Source: Molanna angustata
Taxonomy: Eukaryota; Arthropoda; Insecta; Trichoptera; Molannidae
Assembly: GCA_963576475.1 (NCBI GenBank)
Contig: OY754972.1
Location: 11,739,062-11,803,061, forward strand
Length of the DNA: 64,000 bases
Direction: 5' to 3'
In this document: positions 1 through 30,015 of the stretch, piece by piece
How positions within the stretch are numbered: position 1 is the first letter of the stretch
Layout: the number at the start of each line of letters is the position of its first letter
Program-made: the position numbers and the translations under genes
The notes under the pieces: generated by a model
What the model was told of the DNA's origin: nothing
The model's database searches: none
What the model saw: the letters and a program-made list of their open reading frames with translations, nothing else

Positions 1-177
1 CGATCCCGCACCTTTAGATCGTATAGCGGTTTTGAGCTGCTCGAGCATGCCGGCACCCGACATGTCGTACGCTGTGGTACGTCGCCGCGCCGGACATACG
101 CCATACGCCGCTAGTCTCCTCCCAGTGAGAGGTGCTCAGGGGGGGCTCTGGACTGACTACCGTGTTGTCCGTCTCAC
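1..177 (-). other. SMG1 3' UTR, beginning
   Basis: The sequence downstream of the SMG1 stop codon runs to the window edge. It is more GC-rich than the surrounding introns. No polyadenylation signal is visible before position 1, so the transcript end lies outside the window. Long frames through this stretch on both strands are shadows of the terminal exon. Confidence 0.6.
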
Positions 178-18058
<17,881 letters not shown>

Positions 18059-18149
18059 CTGGAATTAAAAGAAAGAGTATTGTTATGTTTCTGCAATGAC
18101 AAATTTTATTTATGAAATCAATACGAGAAGTTAATTTTTTTTTAATATT

Positions 18150-18565
18150 TCATAAATTTTTTATTGACAATAATATCTCAATAGAGACGAAGTTGGGATA
18201 TCATAGGAGAACCAGGAACTCGAGGCACCTACAGAGCTTACGACCTGTCATCGGCTGGTTTACGTGATCACTTTATGCGCTGCGCAACGTTCACCAATTA
18301 TGTCTTTATTGAGTTCCCTTATCAATGTAATTTTTGAAAGTTCTATATATATTTGAATAATGTGTAAAAATTTCACCTGAATAATACGAAATTATACTAT
18401 TGCCATCTATGAGGTAACTAAAAAACCATTTTTTGTAACGCCATCTATTGAGAAATTAGTTTATTTGTAAACAATGAAAGCAACAGTCCCTATAAATTAT
18501 CATTTGACTCCCGACAGGGAAAAAAATCCAATGTTTGCGTACATCCAATTAAAAATATATTCGAT
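18150..18565 (+). mobile_element. TIR element family C, copy 1
   Basis: The core ATCTCAATAGAGACGAAGTTG is followed by GAGGCACCTACAG, GACCTGTCATCGGCTGG, GCCATCTATTGAGAAATT and CATTTGACTCCCGACAGGG, and ends at ATATATTCGAT. The right end is the reverse complement of the left end seen in copies at 33878 and 56798, so the family has terminal inverted repeats of roughly 60 bp. There is no coding capacity, so it is MITE-like. Confidence 0.8.
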
Positions 18566-19009
18566 CAACTTTTATCTTATATTGTGTCCTCAAACTCTCA
18601 AACATTGATAAGAAATACATACATTTTAAAATTAAACAACCTTTTGTCTCGTCTTTGTAGGTCTTTAATTTGATGACTAACCTCACAGAAATAAAAAACA
18701 CCTCATCAATTAATCTGTGTTCAAGGATGTCTCCAATCTATTCATTCCTCCAAGTTTCAAACATTCTTACTTCGTCGACTTCGATTAGTGAAATTTAATA
18801 ATGTATTATTCAGTACTCATTTTTTCTATACTTGTGCTACTTTTTCATGCTCTCACAAATATACTCACTCTCTCGCACACATCAAACACATATTACCCTC
18901 CGCGCCTTGTTTTCCTTTCTTCCTAGTTTCTTCCCCTCTATCTGTTTTTTTTTCTTTTCTTCGAGTCGACTTAGGTACTCGTTATATTTAGATGTACAAT
19001 TTAATGGAT

Positions 19010-19400
19010 CATTGTTTTTACTCCTCACTAACCCAAGGGAATATAGTAGGGAGTTACGAATTCACAATTTCAAGGTTATTTATTTTATTACAGATTACCA
19101 ACTAATATCATGCTGAGATTGTATTCTGAAAGTTTCAGCACAATGTATCTGTGTGTGTAGGAACTATGTGATATGCACTATGTACGGTGTGTTTATTCAA
19201 TTTTATGGATTATAGACTAAAATACTCATTCGATTCTTTTCAAAATGTGCAACTTTGTAAATCTAATACTCGCTTAGACCCCATTAGATTTTGAAGGATA
19301 TCTGAATAGTGCTTCTCAGATGGCATTAAAGAATAATCAAGTTTTCATAATAAAATATTTAAATCAAAAATAATTTAACAAACTCATTTCATGAAAATAC
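19010..19400 (+). repeat. Dispersed repeat D, copy 1
   Basis: From TTACTCCTCACTAACCC through GAGATTGTATTCTGAAAG, CCCATTAGATTTTGAAGGAT and CAAACTCATTTCATGAAAAT, the order of words is shared with 63525-63870. Identity is moderate with small indels. It is noncoding and probably a transposon 3' UTR. Confidence 0.75.
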
Positions 19401-19784
19401 AATCATTTGAATATTTTGTGGAGGGACTTGGTAGTGAATAGAATGGCATTGGCTGAAACTACCTCTATTGATACATAGTACGCGTATTAACCTTTTTAAA
19501 AATAAATAAAATGTGTTTCTTGTATTTCACAAAGATCTAATTAAAAAAACACATTAAGCATATGTGTCCGACGTGTAATTCACAGAGTGACACGCTCATA
19601 TAATTAGTTTTGTTCATATAATTAATATATGTGTGTTGTAGTTACCTATTTAGATTATTTTCTAAAGGCTAATTGAATCAATTAAGATTTACCTTCTATA
19701 AATGTTTGTATTAGTAGGAAATATATAGGTACTTAATATTCAATTAAACGATATATATTCAATATATGTTGTAAATACCTGTTA

Positions 19785-19888
19785 TAGAAGCATTGGAACT
19801 ACTATGATGATTCTAACAATCTATATTATGTTTTATGTATATTCCTATGTTCTGTTGGTGTTTCTTTTAATAAATAAATAAATTAATA
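19785..19888 (+). mobile_element. LINE-like 3' tail with TAAA repeats, copy 1
   Basis: The phrase CTGTTATAGAAGCATTGGA, a TATGTTTTATGTA-type middle and TCTGTTGGTGTTTC end in TTTTAATAAATAAATAAATT. The same layout occurs at 23815-23922 and, reversed, at 61605-61705. An A-rich tetranucleotide tail suggests a retroposed element. Confidence 0.6.
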
Positions 19889-20009
19889 ACTAGTTTTGTT
19901 TTGTGTTTTTATTTATTGTTTGATATACCTATTTTGTTTGGATACATATAAATCATGTTGCTATATAAAATACGCATTTTCATGGAAACTGTAAGAAATA
20001 CGATGAAAA

Positions 20010-21790
20010 TATTGTATATAAATGTATTGATGTGATTGTGAAATATTCCACCTTGGTACAGGCAAAGCCTAGTGAGGTGGATATATAATAATATGTAAAT
20101 ATTGTATATAAATGTATTGATGTGATTGTGAAATATTCCACCTCGGTACAGGCAAAGCCTAGTGAGGTGGATATATAATAATATGTAAATATTGTATATA
20201 AATGTATTGATGTGATTGTGAAATATTCCACCTCGGTACAGGCAAAGCCTAGTGAGGTGGATATATAGTAATATGTAAATATTGTATATAAATGTATTGA
20301 TGTGATTGTGAAATATTCCACCTCGGTACAGGCAAAGCCTAGTGAGGTGGATATATAATAATATGTAAATATTGTATATAAATGTATTGATGTGATTGTG
20401 AAATATTCCACCTCGGTACAGGCAAAGCCTAGTGAGGTGGATATATAATAATATGTAAATATTGTATATAAATGTATTGATGTGATTGTGAAATATTCCA
20501 CCTCGGTACAGGCAAAGCCTAGTGAGGTGGATATATAATAATATGTAAATATTGTATATAAATGTATTGATGTGATTGTGAAATATTCCACCTCGGTACA
20601 CAGGCAAAGCCTAGTGAGGTGGATATATAATAATATGTAAATATTGTATATAAATGTATTGATGTGATTGTGAAATATTCCACCTCGGTACAGGCAAAGC
20701 CTAGTGAGGTGGATATATAATAATATGTAAATATTGTATATAAATGTATTGATGTGATTGTGAAATATTCCACCTCGGTACAGGCAAAGCCTAGTGAGGT
20801 GGATATATAATAATATGTAAATATTGTATATAAATGTATTGATGTGATTGTGAAATATTCCACCTCGGTACAGGCAAAGCCTAGTGAGGTGGATATATAA
20901 TAATATGTAAATATTGTATATAAATGTATTGATGTGATTGTGAAATATTCCACCTCGGTACAGGCAAAGCCTAGTGAGGTGGATATATAATAATATGTAA
21001 ATATTGTATATAAATGTATTGATGTGATTGTGAAATATTCCACCTCGGTACAGGCAAAGCCTAGTGAGGTGGATATATAATAATATGTAAATATTGTATA
21101 TAAATGTATTGATGTGATTGTGAAATATTCCACCTCGGTACAGGCAAAGCCTAGTGAGGTGGATATATAATAATATGTAAATATTGTATATAAATGTATT
21201 GATGTGATTGTGAAATATTCCACCTCGGTACAGGCAAAGCCTAGTGAGGTGGATATATAATAATATGTAAATATTGTATATAAATGTATTGATGTGATTG
21301 TGAAATATTCCACCTCGGTACAGGCAAAGCCTAGTGAGGTGGATATATAATAATATGTAAATATTGTATATAAATGTATTGATGTGATTGTGAAATATTC
21401 CACCTCGGTACAGGCAAAGCCTAGTGAGGTGGATATATAATAATATGTAAATATTGTATATAAATGTATTGATGTGATTGTGAAATATTCCACCTCGGTA
21501 CAGGCAAAGCCTAGTGAGGTGGATATATAATAATATGTAAATATTGTATATAAATGTATTGATGTGATTGTGAAATATTCCACCTCGGTACAGGCAAAGC
21601 CTAGTGAGGTGGATATATAATAATATGTAAATATTGTATATAAATGTATTGATGTGATTGTGAAATATTCCACCTCGGTACAGGCAAAGCCTAGTGAGGT
21701 GGATATATAATAATATGTAAATATTGTATATAAATGTATTGATGTGATTGTGAAATATTCCACCTCGGTACACAGGCAAAGCCTAGTGAA
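20010..21790. repeat. 90-bp satellite, 20 copies
   Basis: The anchor AAATATTCCACCT recurs at 20041 and every 90 bp thereafter to 21753, with single 2-bp CA insertions near 20600 and 21770. Units are almost identical. Each contains an inverted repeat, CCACCTC...GAGGTGG, around ACAGGCAAAGCCTAGT. The array ends next to TTTATTAATAAATAAATAAA, a LINE-like tail. Because 90 is a multiple of three, long frames (up to 599 codons, repeating GGIFHNHINTFIYNIY) stay open. I reject them as genes. Confidence 0.97.
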
Positions 21791-22296
21791 TGAATATGGC
21801 ATTGTTAATTTTTATTAATAAATAAATAAACATCTATTAAATTGCAATTTGATTCCTCGGGTAGCGAGTCGTCCATCCATCTTGGGTATCCATTGAAAAA
21901 TACTACCAAAAAATATTAATGAACAAAGAACCCTTAAGTGTGCAACTTTAGTAAGTATATATTTCGATTATTAGAGACTGAAATATTAAAACGGTTGACC
22001 GAAGAACGTCCGATAGAAAAAAAAACCTCATTGGTGGTAAATTAAGTAGTTGTTGTTAAAGTTTTATAAGCAGAGCAGAGCAGCGCGGCGGCCAGTAACC
22101 AACAGCTGTATAGTGCAGGTTTTCTGCATAAATTCATTTGTCTGCGAGGACCGGTGAAAGAGGTAAATTAATATGTATGCAGATGTGCACTTGCATCGGT
22201 CCCACATCTCCTCAATAAGTAACGTCACTTGGATAAGCATACCTTTATATTTTACATATTGGACTAACAAATTATAAATTAGAAACGGTAATTTTA

Positions 22297-22704
22297 TGAC
22301 ATTTTTTTAACATCTCAATAGAGACGAAGTTGGAATATTATAGGAGAACCAGAATCTCAAGGCATCTACAGGGTTTACGACCTGTCATCGACTGGTATAC
22401 GTGATCAACGAAACGTTCACCAATCAGGCTTTCTTATTGAGTTGCCTTTCAATCTAATTTTTGAAAGTTCTATATATTTTAACCATGAAAATCTGTTTGA
22501 AAATAGGCTGCAAAACACTATCACCATCTATGTAGTGACTAAGTAACCTTTCTGTAACGCCATCTATTGAGAAATTGGTTTTTAAACGATGAAAGAAAGA
22601 GTTCTTAATTGTGATGTTAAAAAAAATTGTCATCAAATATCATTGACGGTAGGGAAAAAAATGTTTGCGTAATAAAAATATGGAACAATAAAAATATTCG
22701 ATTT
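22297..22704 (+). mobile_element. TIR element family C, copy 2
   Basis: It has the same order as copy 1: ACATCTCAATAGAGACGAAG, GGCATCTACAGGGTTTACG, GCCATCTATTGAGAAATTGG and an end at AAAATATTCGAT, with a partial deletion of the GACTCCCGACAGGG portion. It is noncoding. Confidence 0.8.
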
Positions 22705-22793
22705 AAAAACGGTAATGTATTGTGTGTTATTGAAATTTTTAAACTTAACAACATTATTATTTTTATTTTATTATCTTTTTGTACATATAGATA

Positions 22794-23048
22794 GTGACAG
22801 ACAGTGTGACAAATAATGGTGTCGCTGCGCAAGACAAATTTTGTGTTTTTTGTCTTGTTTGTAGATGCGTTAACTTTGCTATACCGAAAGATGTAAAGAT
22901 GTTTGCCGATAAATTAACATGTCTTATTCAACACTGGCGGGCTAATTGCAGGTTTTTTCCAACCAATGATAACAAAGTGTATGTACTTACCTACTGCAAA
23001 TTATATATTAAAATGGTAATGATTATGGATTTATATATACCTGCATAA
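22794..23048 (+). other. Unrecognised open frame of 84 codons
   Basis: The plus frame reads FCVFCLVCRCVNFAIPKDVK and then MFADKLTCLIQHWRANC. The Cys spacing and Trp hint at a fragment of a transposon-derived zinc finger, but I cannot name a family and see no start context or splice signals that would define a gene. It may be chance. Confidence 0.15.
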
Positions 23049-23814
23049 ATAATAGTAATAGACAAAATTGTTTAGTATCAAATACTTAAAACAAGAAAAA
23101 AAACATATCTTATTTTCTTTTTAGGCACCACATAATATTGTACTTACTATATCAAGTCGAGACTTGAAGTTTACTGGGTTGGTTGGAAAAGATAGGTAAC
23201 TCTATGGCAATATACCCATTATTATATTTAAATTAAGTATTTACCAATATATTAATTACGTTTCAGACGATAATTGAATTAAGAGGCTATAGTAGGCTAT
23301 ACATTATATTTTGAAAATAATTTCCCTAATACCCTCAAAAGATACGTCTTTGAAATAAGGAACAGTTTGTATGTACATCTTTAATTTATTGCATGATTTT
23401 TTTGAATTTTGAAATTGTTTAATACTTTTCTTGTAAAATTAGTTTTAGTAAAACCCTTTTTTATTTTATAACTAACTAATTTTTTTTTTAAACCCTTTTT
23501 TATTTTATAACTAATAAATTTATTTTTGCTACAAGGCCTATGAAGTATATTTTTACGTTATTCCATAGAGAATATGAAAATCTACCGGCTGAGTTTTTTA
23601 TTATTATAAAATTTCAATAACTCTTCTTGCTATTTAAAAAAAAAACTCTAAATTTTACCATTTTTGCACGATAAAATATTGTATATCACATATCAGGTGA
23701 TATGCAATATTTTCTCGTGTTTTATACATTAGAAGGTAATTTAGTGTGCATTTTTGCGTACATCCGTATATCCAGGGTACAGTAGGGCCTTAATATAATA
23801 ATTTAGTAAAGACT

Positions 23815-23922
23815 ATGTGACATACGCCTGTCATTGAAGCATTGGAGATCCTATGTGCTTGTGTCATGTTTTGTTTTGTATGTACCGTATTTAATAAATA
23901 AATTAAATAAATAAATAAAAAT
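23815..23922 (+). mobile_element. LINE-like 3' tail with TAAA repeats, copy 2
   Basis: CCTGTCATTGAAGCATTGGA, then GATCCTATG and a TTTTGTATGTACCGTATT segment, end in AATAAATAAATTAAATAAAT. This matches the copies at 19785 and 61605. Confidence 0.6.
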
Positions 23923-24634
23923 ATACCATACGTAGAATCAACCATATACTTATATTTTTTTAAGTTTATAAAATATGTAAAAATATTCATGATCGGAGTT
24001 TGAAATCAAAGGGTAGCTACATAATGTACTTACATGTCCCACGTGGGAGGTGACAGAGACACAAATGTAGGTATACAGAATAGACGTTTTGAGATATTCA
24101 AGCAAAACTTGAGAATTCTTTTTGAATAATCCAAATAAAACAACCGTAGGTAAGCTAAGCTAAGCTTGTTTAACATGATGTGTGAGCCGAATAAATAAAT
24201 CAACAGTTGTCATATAATTTGCAGCGACAATCCCTTATGAAAGCACTTCAACCAAAACTTTGTCAAAAAGATAATAAGTACATACATAATTTTCTCATTT
24301 AAATTTTATCTGACTATATAGAAAATATTCGTATTGCGTCTGTGTAATAGTCAAGGAAGATTTCGTCGTTCTTGATGACAAGATAGAGATCATGAAACCC
24401 AAATGGATAGTGAAAGACTTGTATAATATACAGCAGGTAATTTTTCTTCTGGATTCAGCCCAAATTTATATTTCATATATGAACTACTACTATTCATCAC
24501 TATTCATTGAAAGTACAATTCTATATTCATTCAAAGTACATTTATTTTTTTTTAAACTGAATATGATAATGAACATTTAAAAAAACAAAAAATATTATTT
24601 ATTAATTTAAGGGACAAATACAAAATCACCAACA

Positions 24635-24770
24635 CCTACCAGCTCGGAACAGGCCTGGCCTAGTGAGGTGGTCCAAACCAACCCAATCTATTTGTTATGT
24701 TGCTTATATAAAATATTGTAATTTTTGGTATATGTAATAAAAAATAAAATTATAAAAAAATAATGAAAAA
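24635..24770 (+). mobile_element. LINE-like 3' end with stem-loop
   Basis: CCAGCTCGGAACAGGCCTGG followed by CCTAGTGAGGTGG can fold with an outer CCACC-like and GGTGG stem. It resembles both the 90-bp satellite unit and the stem-loop at 29983-30012. An AT-rich A-tailed stretch follows. Confidence 0.55.
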
Positions 24771-25504
24771 AAGACAGACCAATTACTTTGGTCCACAATT
24801 GATGTACATTAAATAATCATAGAAGTATGTACCAACAATACAACAAAAAATAAATTTAAATATAAGTAGGTAATTAAAATTATTATATATATTCATATAT
24901 TTCACACGTTTGCCCGTCACGGGAAAGAAAGGGAAGGAAAAAAGAAGGGAGAAGGACCTAACTGCTAGATAAAAACTAAAATTAAAATAGGTACATAAAT
25001 AAAAAAATAACAATACACAGGTTTACGCCGCTATGCATCTATATAAATAGTAAAATAAAAAAAATAATTATATAATTTTATTAAGTCAACATCAGTTCAT
25101 GTATGGAAGAAAAAAAAACAATATTTTCATTGATCCAACGTTGCGTCGCGTAACACGAATTGACGTGTGATAATAAAATACGTGAAAAATCTGGGCGAAA
25201 GTGTTGTATAATAATATGTAGGTAATCCATCAATGTACACAGAGTAAATATGTCAGTGGGAGGGAAAATAATATAGGTACTTTGAAAAGAAAAGAACGCC
25301 TGATTTTATGCAACATGTACAGCTTAATTTCATAAAATCAAATCACGAGCAAGATTGTAAGCAATTAAGTAGGAACAACATAAAGAGTTGTCATTTACAC
25401 CAGTTTAGGGGATCGAAACAATGAACATTTATTTTATTTAGGATAAAATCATTTTAGAGAAAGTTTAAGGCAGGATTTATTACGAACAACAGAAGGAAGT
25501 AGGA

Positions 25505-26020
25505 CTGCTAAAAGACCTAAGGTCACGACTCATCTCTCGTAAAACTAAAACCCTCATTTACAAAACTGTTCTTAGACCGGTCATGACATATGGATCATAA
25601 TGTGCTGGACATTGACCAAGAAGGACGAAAATGCATTGTTGGTGTTCGAAAGGAAAATACCTCGCGAAATATTTGGCCCTACCTGTGAAGGAGGATCTTG
25701 GAGGATCCGGTTTAACCATAAGCTAGAAAAATTGTATGGCGAACCAAATGTTGTCCAATACATCAAAATACAACGTCTACATTGGCTCGAACACGTTTGT
25801 AGAATGGAGGATAGCCGGGTCCCAAAAAAGTATTGGACACCTGCCCTGAAGGAAGAAGAAGCAGAGTGAGACATAGGATGAGATGGCTGTATGACATCGA
25901 GGGCGATATAAGAGCGATCGGATAGACAAATTGGAGGAGACTTGCTGTCGACAGGGCGGGATGGAGGCAATTTCTTGAGGAGGCCTAGGTCCACAACGGG
26001 CTGTAGCGCCATTACTGATG
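25505..26020 (+). mobile_element. LINE C-terminal fragment
   Basis: Across frames it reads LIYKTVLRPVMTYGS, CWTLTKKDENALLVFERKI, IKIQRLHWLEHVCRMEDSR, VPKK and AGWRQFLEEA, the standard order of the region after the reverse transcriptase in insect LINEs. Stops and frameshifts show it is dead. A GATGATG tail closes it. The same family supplies the fragments at 6418 and 38530. Confidence 0.88.
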
Positions 26021-26984
26021 ATGCTAATGAACAGAAGGAGGTAAAACCCGAATTAATATTTTCCTGAGCAGATTGCAAATCCTCCCTAACGCTAGGTAGA
26101 GCGCTTCTTTGGAAGAGTACAATGAACCCAAATCGTAATAGCTGGTGTCCCCCTACGTAGATCCAGTGTTATAAAAAAGGATAAGAGTAGCGAATACATT
26201 AAATTCTTTAAAAAAATATGCAGTATTCAGTAATGAACGAATACTGCAACCGCAGCAAACAACTCTTGAAATGTGTAAACATTCGCAAAATCTACTGTTC
26301 CCAGTTCATTATGGCTTTTTAAGCCGAAACGGTCGTCGATAGACAAAATAAATACTTTGTGGAATAATACATATGTATTCATTTTTCCTAATTATCATAA
26401 AATTATGTAAACAAATAACGCGTGAAACGTTAAATTCCTTTATAGGTATATCAAATAAAAACATTTAATTAAGTTATATTGTTATTGACGAGGTAAAATA
26501 TCGATAAAAATATGAATAATGGTAATAGTGTAGTCAATTATTATTTGTGTATGATGTGTATTATTATGAAAACAGTATATTGTTATCTACATATGTAATA
26601 GTGTGTACCTACTATGTATGATTGTAATGAATTATATGCTCATGATTTATGGTCATTTACGGGGGTCAAAGTGATCATAATAGATAAGTAATAATGTTAT
26701 GATATCATCTAAGGATTACATGCGAGTATCCTTATCAAAAATAATGACTGAAAGGCGATAATATCCGTGATAACACAGTGTGTTGTGAGCTTCACATTAT
26801 ATTGTTGAGTACAAATAGGATTAAGCTTAAATATTGTACATATTAATCTCGTATTGTATTTACTGGGAAAAATTATTTTACATAACTACCAAAATATACC
26901 TAATATAGGAGTATAACATACATATGTATGTACATAGGTACAGAGTAAACAGTATTTTGATATTTCTGTTTTTAGGAACTATTC

Positions 26985-27120
26985 GATCATACATACCATC
27001 ACGGCATATCCCCAAATGTGGGGTAGCAGCCAGCCCCTGTGCGGGAGTACATAACCTAATAAAAATAAGCTTTCGACACGTGCGCGTATCCATATACACC
27101 ATTCTCGTCTCACCCTAAAA
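26985..27120. repeat. GC-richer island, probable dispersed repeat relic
   Basis: A stretch around CCCCAAATGTGGGGTAGCAG, containing the inverted CCCCA...TGGGG pair, stands out from its AT-rich surroundings. I infer it is a retroposon relic. No coding frame is recognised. Confidence 0.35.
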
Positions 27121-27280
27121 GCCTCCTTGTTTAACTATGTGAGATTTAATTTTGTCTGTTATATTTTCGATTACTTACCCGACTCTTACGAAACACCAGA
27201 AAACAATTAATGATAATAAAAAAAGTGGAACCACTATTTTTGCCTTGTTAGGAACTACGTTGGTTATAATAAACTCTTAA

Positions 27281-27800
27281 TACAAGGTGTCTCAAAAAAA
27301 AGTTTATAATTGTATTCAGAGCGTTATGTGGAGATGATATAATGACGACTTCTTGGTGCCTGAACTGCAAAACTTTCCTGGCTATAACCTAAGAACATGG
27401 TTCCAGCAGGACGGAGCAACGTCCCATACGTTCAACACATCATTCCCACGAGTTCGTGAAATTTTCCCAGGCATAATGATCTCCAGGAGAGGTGTCATAA
27501 ATTGGCCTCCAAGCAGTCCTGATTTAACCCCTATGGGGTTATATTAAATCTAAAGTTTACGCCATTAAACCGACTTCCCAGGCGCATGAAAGGAAATATT
27601 CGTCACGAAATGGTAGCCATCACTGAGTCCACCTGCCGAGCCGTCATAAGTAATTTTACTGTTCGATTAAATGAGTGCTGCGAACGCGAGAGTCTACATT
27701 TGGACGAAATTATTTTCAAGAAATGAATTCCCAAATTGTGTACTTTCATAATTAATAAACATTTTTTCGATACACGGCTTACTTTTTTTTTAATTGATCC
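27281..27800 (+). mobile_element. Tc1/mariner-like transposase relic
   Basis: The frame reads FLVPELQNFPGYNLRTWFQQ, DGATSHT, VREIFPGIMISRRG and WPPSSPDLTP. After one frameshift it continues GYIKSKVYA to LHLDEIIFKK and a stop. The WFQQDGA and SPDLTP blocks carry the second and third catalytic acids of the DDE/D fold. GGTGTCTCAAAAAAAAGT at 27287 looks like a terminal repeat. Only the second half is present, and it is frameshifted, so inactive. Confidence 0.88.
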
Positions 27801-27967
27801 ACTGATTTTTTCTTACAGTCATCACGTCTATTATGATATAAACTAGCTATAAACCACTTATTTTTGTGAGTCACTTCGCGACATAGTCTCGACACGCCGG
27901 TCGATGGAAGGACAGCGCTTCCGAAACATGTCGCGATTACCACAAAATATCCATCGAATTATTAAAT

Positions 27968-28135
27968 GATATTTGAATTTTTATCTTATTTTACCATACA
28001 TCTCAGAAACCATAAAATATAGAACGCTGAAAATACGTATAAATAAGGACAAATACAATATTTAAAATTCAAAAAAATTCCTTTTTTTAAATATCGAAAA
28101 ACGCCGAAATACTAACCGGATAATTTAATTTTCTA
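27968..28135 (+). mobile_element. Fragment of inverted-repeat element family E
   Basis: CATACATCTCAGAAACCATA, then AGAACGCTGAAAAT and ATATCGAAAAACGCCGAAAT match, in order, the body of the elements at 54390-54620 and 61350-61980. Confidence 0.65.
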
Positions 28136-28600
28136 TTTATTTTATTTATTTTTTTTATTTGTTTGGAAACTTAACAGTTATACATTTATAATACTTAATT
28201 GCAAATGAGAATACAAAATAAATAGCCAATTATAAAGTTTCACATATTTAAATTATTATATGTTATTGATGTTGGGTGGTCATTGTAAGATGGTGAGTGT
28301 ATGTGGGGGAAAGGAAAGGGTAATGGATATAGGAAAGCGTTGATAAGGAAGGGATGAATGTTTAAGGAAAGTAGGTTTGATTTTTAACCAATAATATTAC
28401 CAATAACTGCGCGTAATTGGCGTTTCATCGATGTCTGTGTGGAGTTAAATATATCAGGTTGGGGGTCAAGACTATTGTAATAATTTAAGCATCTGTTGAC
28501 ATAATTATTCTGTGCGTAATTTGTTCTGCAGTATGGTGTATAGAAAAGGTGATATTGGCGTGTTGTTTTCATGGGGCAGTTGAAAGAAATTTTTTGGAGT
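28136..28600 (-). mobile_element. LINE C-terminal fragment with 3' UTR
   Basis: A minus frame reads FYTPYCRTNYAQNNYVNRCL and NYYNSLDPQPDIFNSTQ. The RTNY...NR-L-YYN pattern is typical of the tail of Jockey/CR1-like ORF2. The AT-rich 3' UTR lies at lower coordinates. Confidence 0.7.
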
Positions 28601-29175
28601 AGGTAAGAGCTGTCTACAAGGTTATTAAGTATTTATACATTATATAAAAAATTTATACATTATAATAAGCTAGTTAATGCCCTAACAAGGCGAAATAGGC
28701 CTATCGCGCAGAATAAAAAATTAATGTAGAATCAAAAAGTCTTTACTTTTAATTATAGATAAAACTTATAATGGAATTCTACCAAATAAAAACTTCGTCG
28801 ATAATTTACATTATAGAAGTTCATCTCAACATATTCAATAATTTGGATTTAAGGGCTTATAGTTTGGGACGTGTTCTTCAACTAAACATACTATGTGCAA
28901 CTAGTATTAGGTGCATTCAACTAGTATCTTAGTCTTGTAATGTATGTAAGACCAAAGCTGCGAGACTTTTGCTCATCACTATTAGCACATCCCAAGAGAC
29001 GGACATGAGCCATTGTCTGTTTCATACAATTATATTAAAGCAATATTCACCGACCCGACTACACTTGTTACCTAACACAACACAATGCAATCTGCCTTTT
29101 CAAAACGAATAAACGGAGATGAAAATGCGGCGCTTCAATTTAAAACATGCCACTGAAGGTGCATACACACAGCCT

Positions 29176-29240
29176 TCATGGTTCCGATAGTTAGATATCT
29201 GACTCCTGAACTAAAGTTCCTGGGTTCAATTCCCAGAGGA
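29176..29240 (+). mobile_element. tRNA-like SINE head
   Basis: GGTTCC at the start can pair with GGAACC at the end, and CTGGGTTCAATTCCCAG forms a T-arm with a B box. The stretch is about 64 nt, shorter than a tRNA and without a proper D arm, so it is a tRNA-derived relic, not a working tRNA gene. Confidence 0.5.
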
Positions 29241-29244
29241 ACCT

Positions 29245-29495
29245 TTTTTTTTACTTTTTTAAGGCAAATAAGGCGCTATTGGAGAGAACACGTGGAGATG
29301 ATGGATCCACAAAGATATACCAAAAATGCGATGCGTGGAATTCCAGGAGGTCAACGACCACCGGGAAGAATACCAGAACCAAGAATGACTAGTGAATGGC
29401 TAACACAGATACCTGATCTATGGAATATGTCTAGATGTATCATAAACAAAAGTGCGAGATCATTTCCTTCAGGTGATTTTTTTCAGAATGTTTGA
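29245..29495 (+). mobile_element. LINE-like coding fragment
   Basis: The frame IRRYWREHVEMMDPQRYTKN, then GGQRPPGRIPEPRMTSEW, resembles the linker between reverse transcriptase and C terminus of LINEs (GH-RM-D-R, then GRP-R-W). It is short and without context. Confidence 0.5.
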
Positions 29496-30015
29496 CGTAC
29501 TTGAACCGAGACAACATTACCATAAAAAAAAACATAACTTTACACAACAGATCCCAACAAACACGAAACACTAGACATGCAAATAACATTAACTATACTG
29601 TGACAATTATGAAGACCTCATTTCCACAAAGACAGTTTAAATTTATTGCCTCACGTAATATATTTAATAAACTAGACAATAACACAAAGAAAACACCACA
29701 TCACAATTCCTTTAAAATTCTCACAAAAAAATGGTTATTTGCTACGGGCTGGCTCTATGTATGCTGAGGAGGTTATCCACCATTTACATCTGACTTATGA
29801 ACTTTTATTTCATATTATTCATTTTTTTATTTCATTTCTTATATTTAATCTAAAACTTTACTTCTTAATCTTTTGTATTTTTTTTAACTACTTTAATGTA
29901 ACATTTAACATATGTGTACCTTATATATTATGTATCCTCTATGTGTAAATAATTTTTATACCCTATTGTATAAAAGTAAAAGCCCCAGAACAGGTTTAGT
30001 CTAGTGGGGCGTTAC
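29496..30015 (+). mobile_element. LINE 3' end with terminal stem-loop
   Basis: The frame NYTVTIMKTSFPQRQFKFIA, then IFNKLDNNTKKTPHHNSFK, matches the usual end of CR1/Jockey-type ORF2 (SF-F-GP-IFN-L). After a stop and an AT-rich 3' UTR comes GCCCCAGAACAGG...CTAGTGGGGC (29983-30012), a stem-loop at the presumed 3' terminus. Confidence 0.75.

Noticed and set aside
19980..21802. Open frames of 599, 427 and 232 codons with perfect 30-residue repeats, as if a repeat protein
   Set aside because: They are frames through the 90-bp satellite. The unit length is a multiple of three, so frames stay open in parallel, and the 2-bp insertions move the sequence between frames without consequence. No flanking unique coding sequence exists.
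22064..22270. 68-codon minus frame (EEMWDRCKCTSAYILIY...) as a possible upstream SMG1 exon
   Set aside because: I compared it with the expected kinase-domain blocks and saw no match, and the splice context is unconvincing.
29176..29240. tRNA gene
   Set aside because: The acceptor and T arms pair, but the length is about 64 nt, the D arm is missing and it leads into retroposon sequence. It is a tRNA-derived relic.
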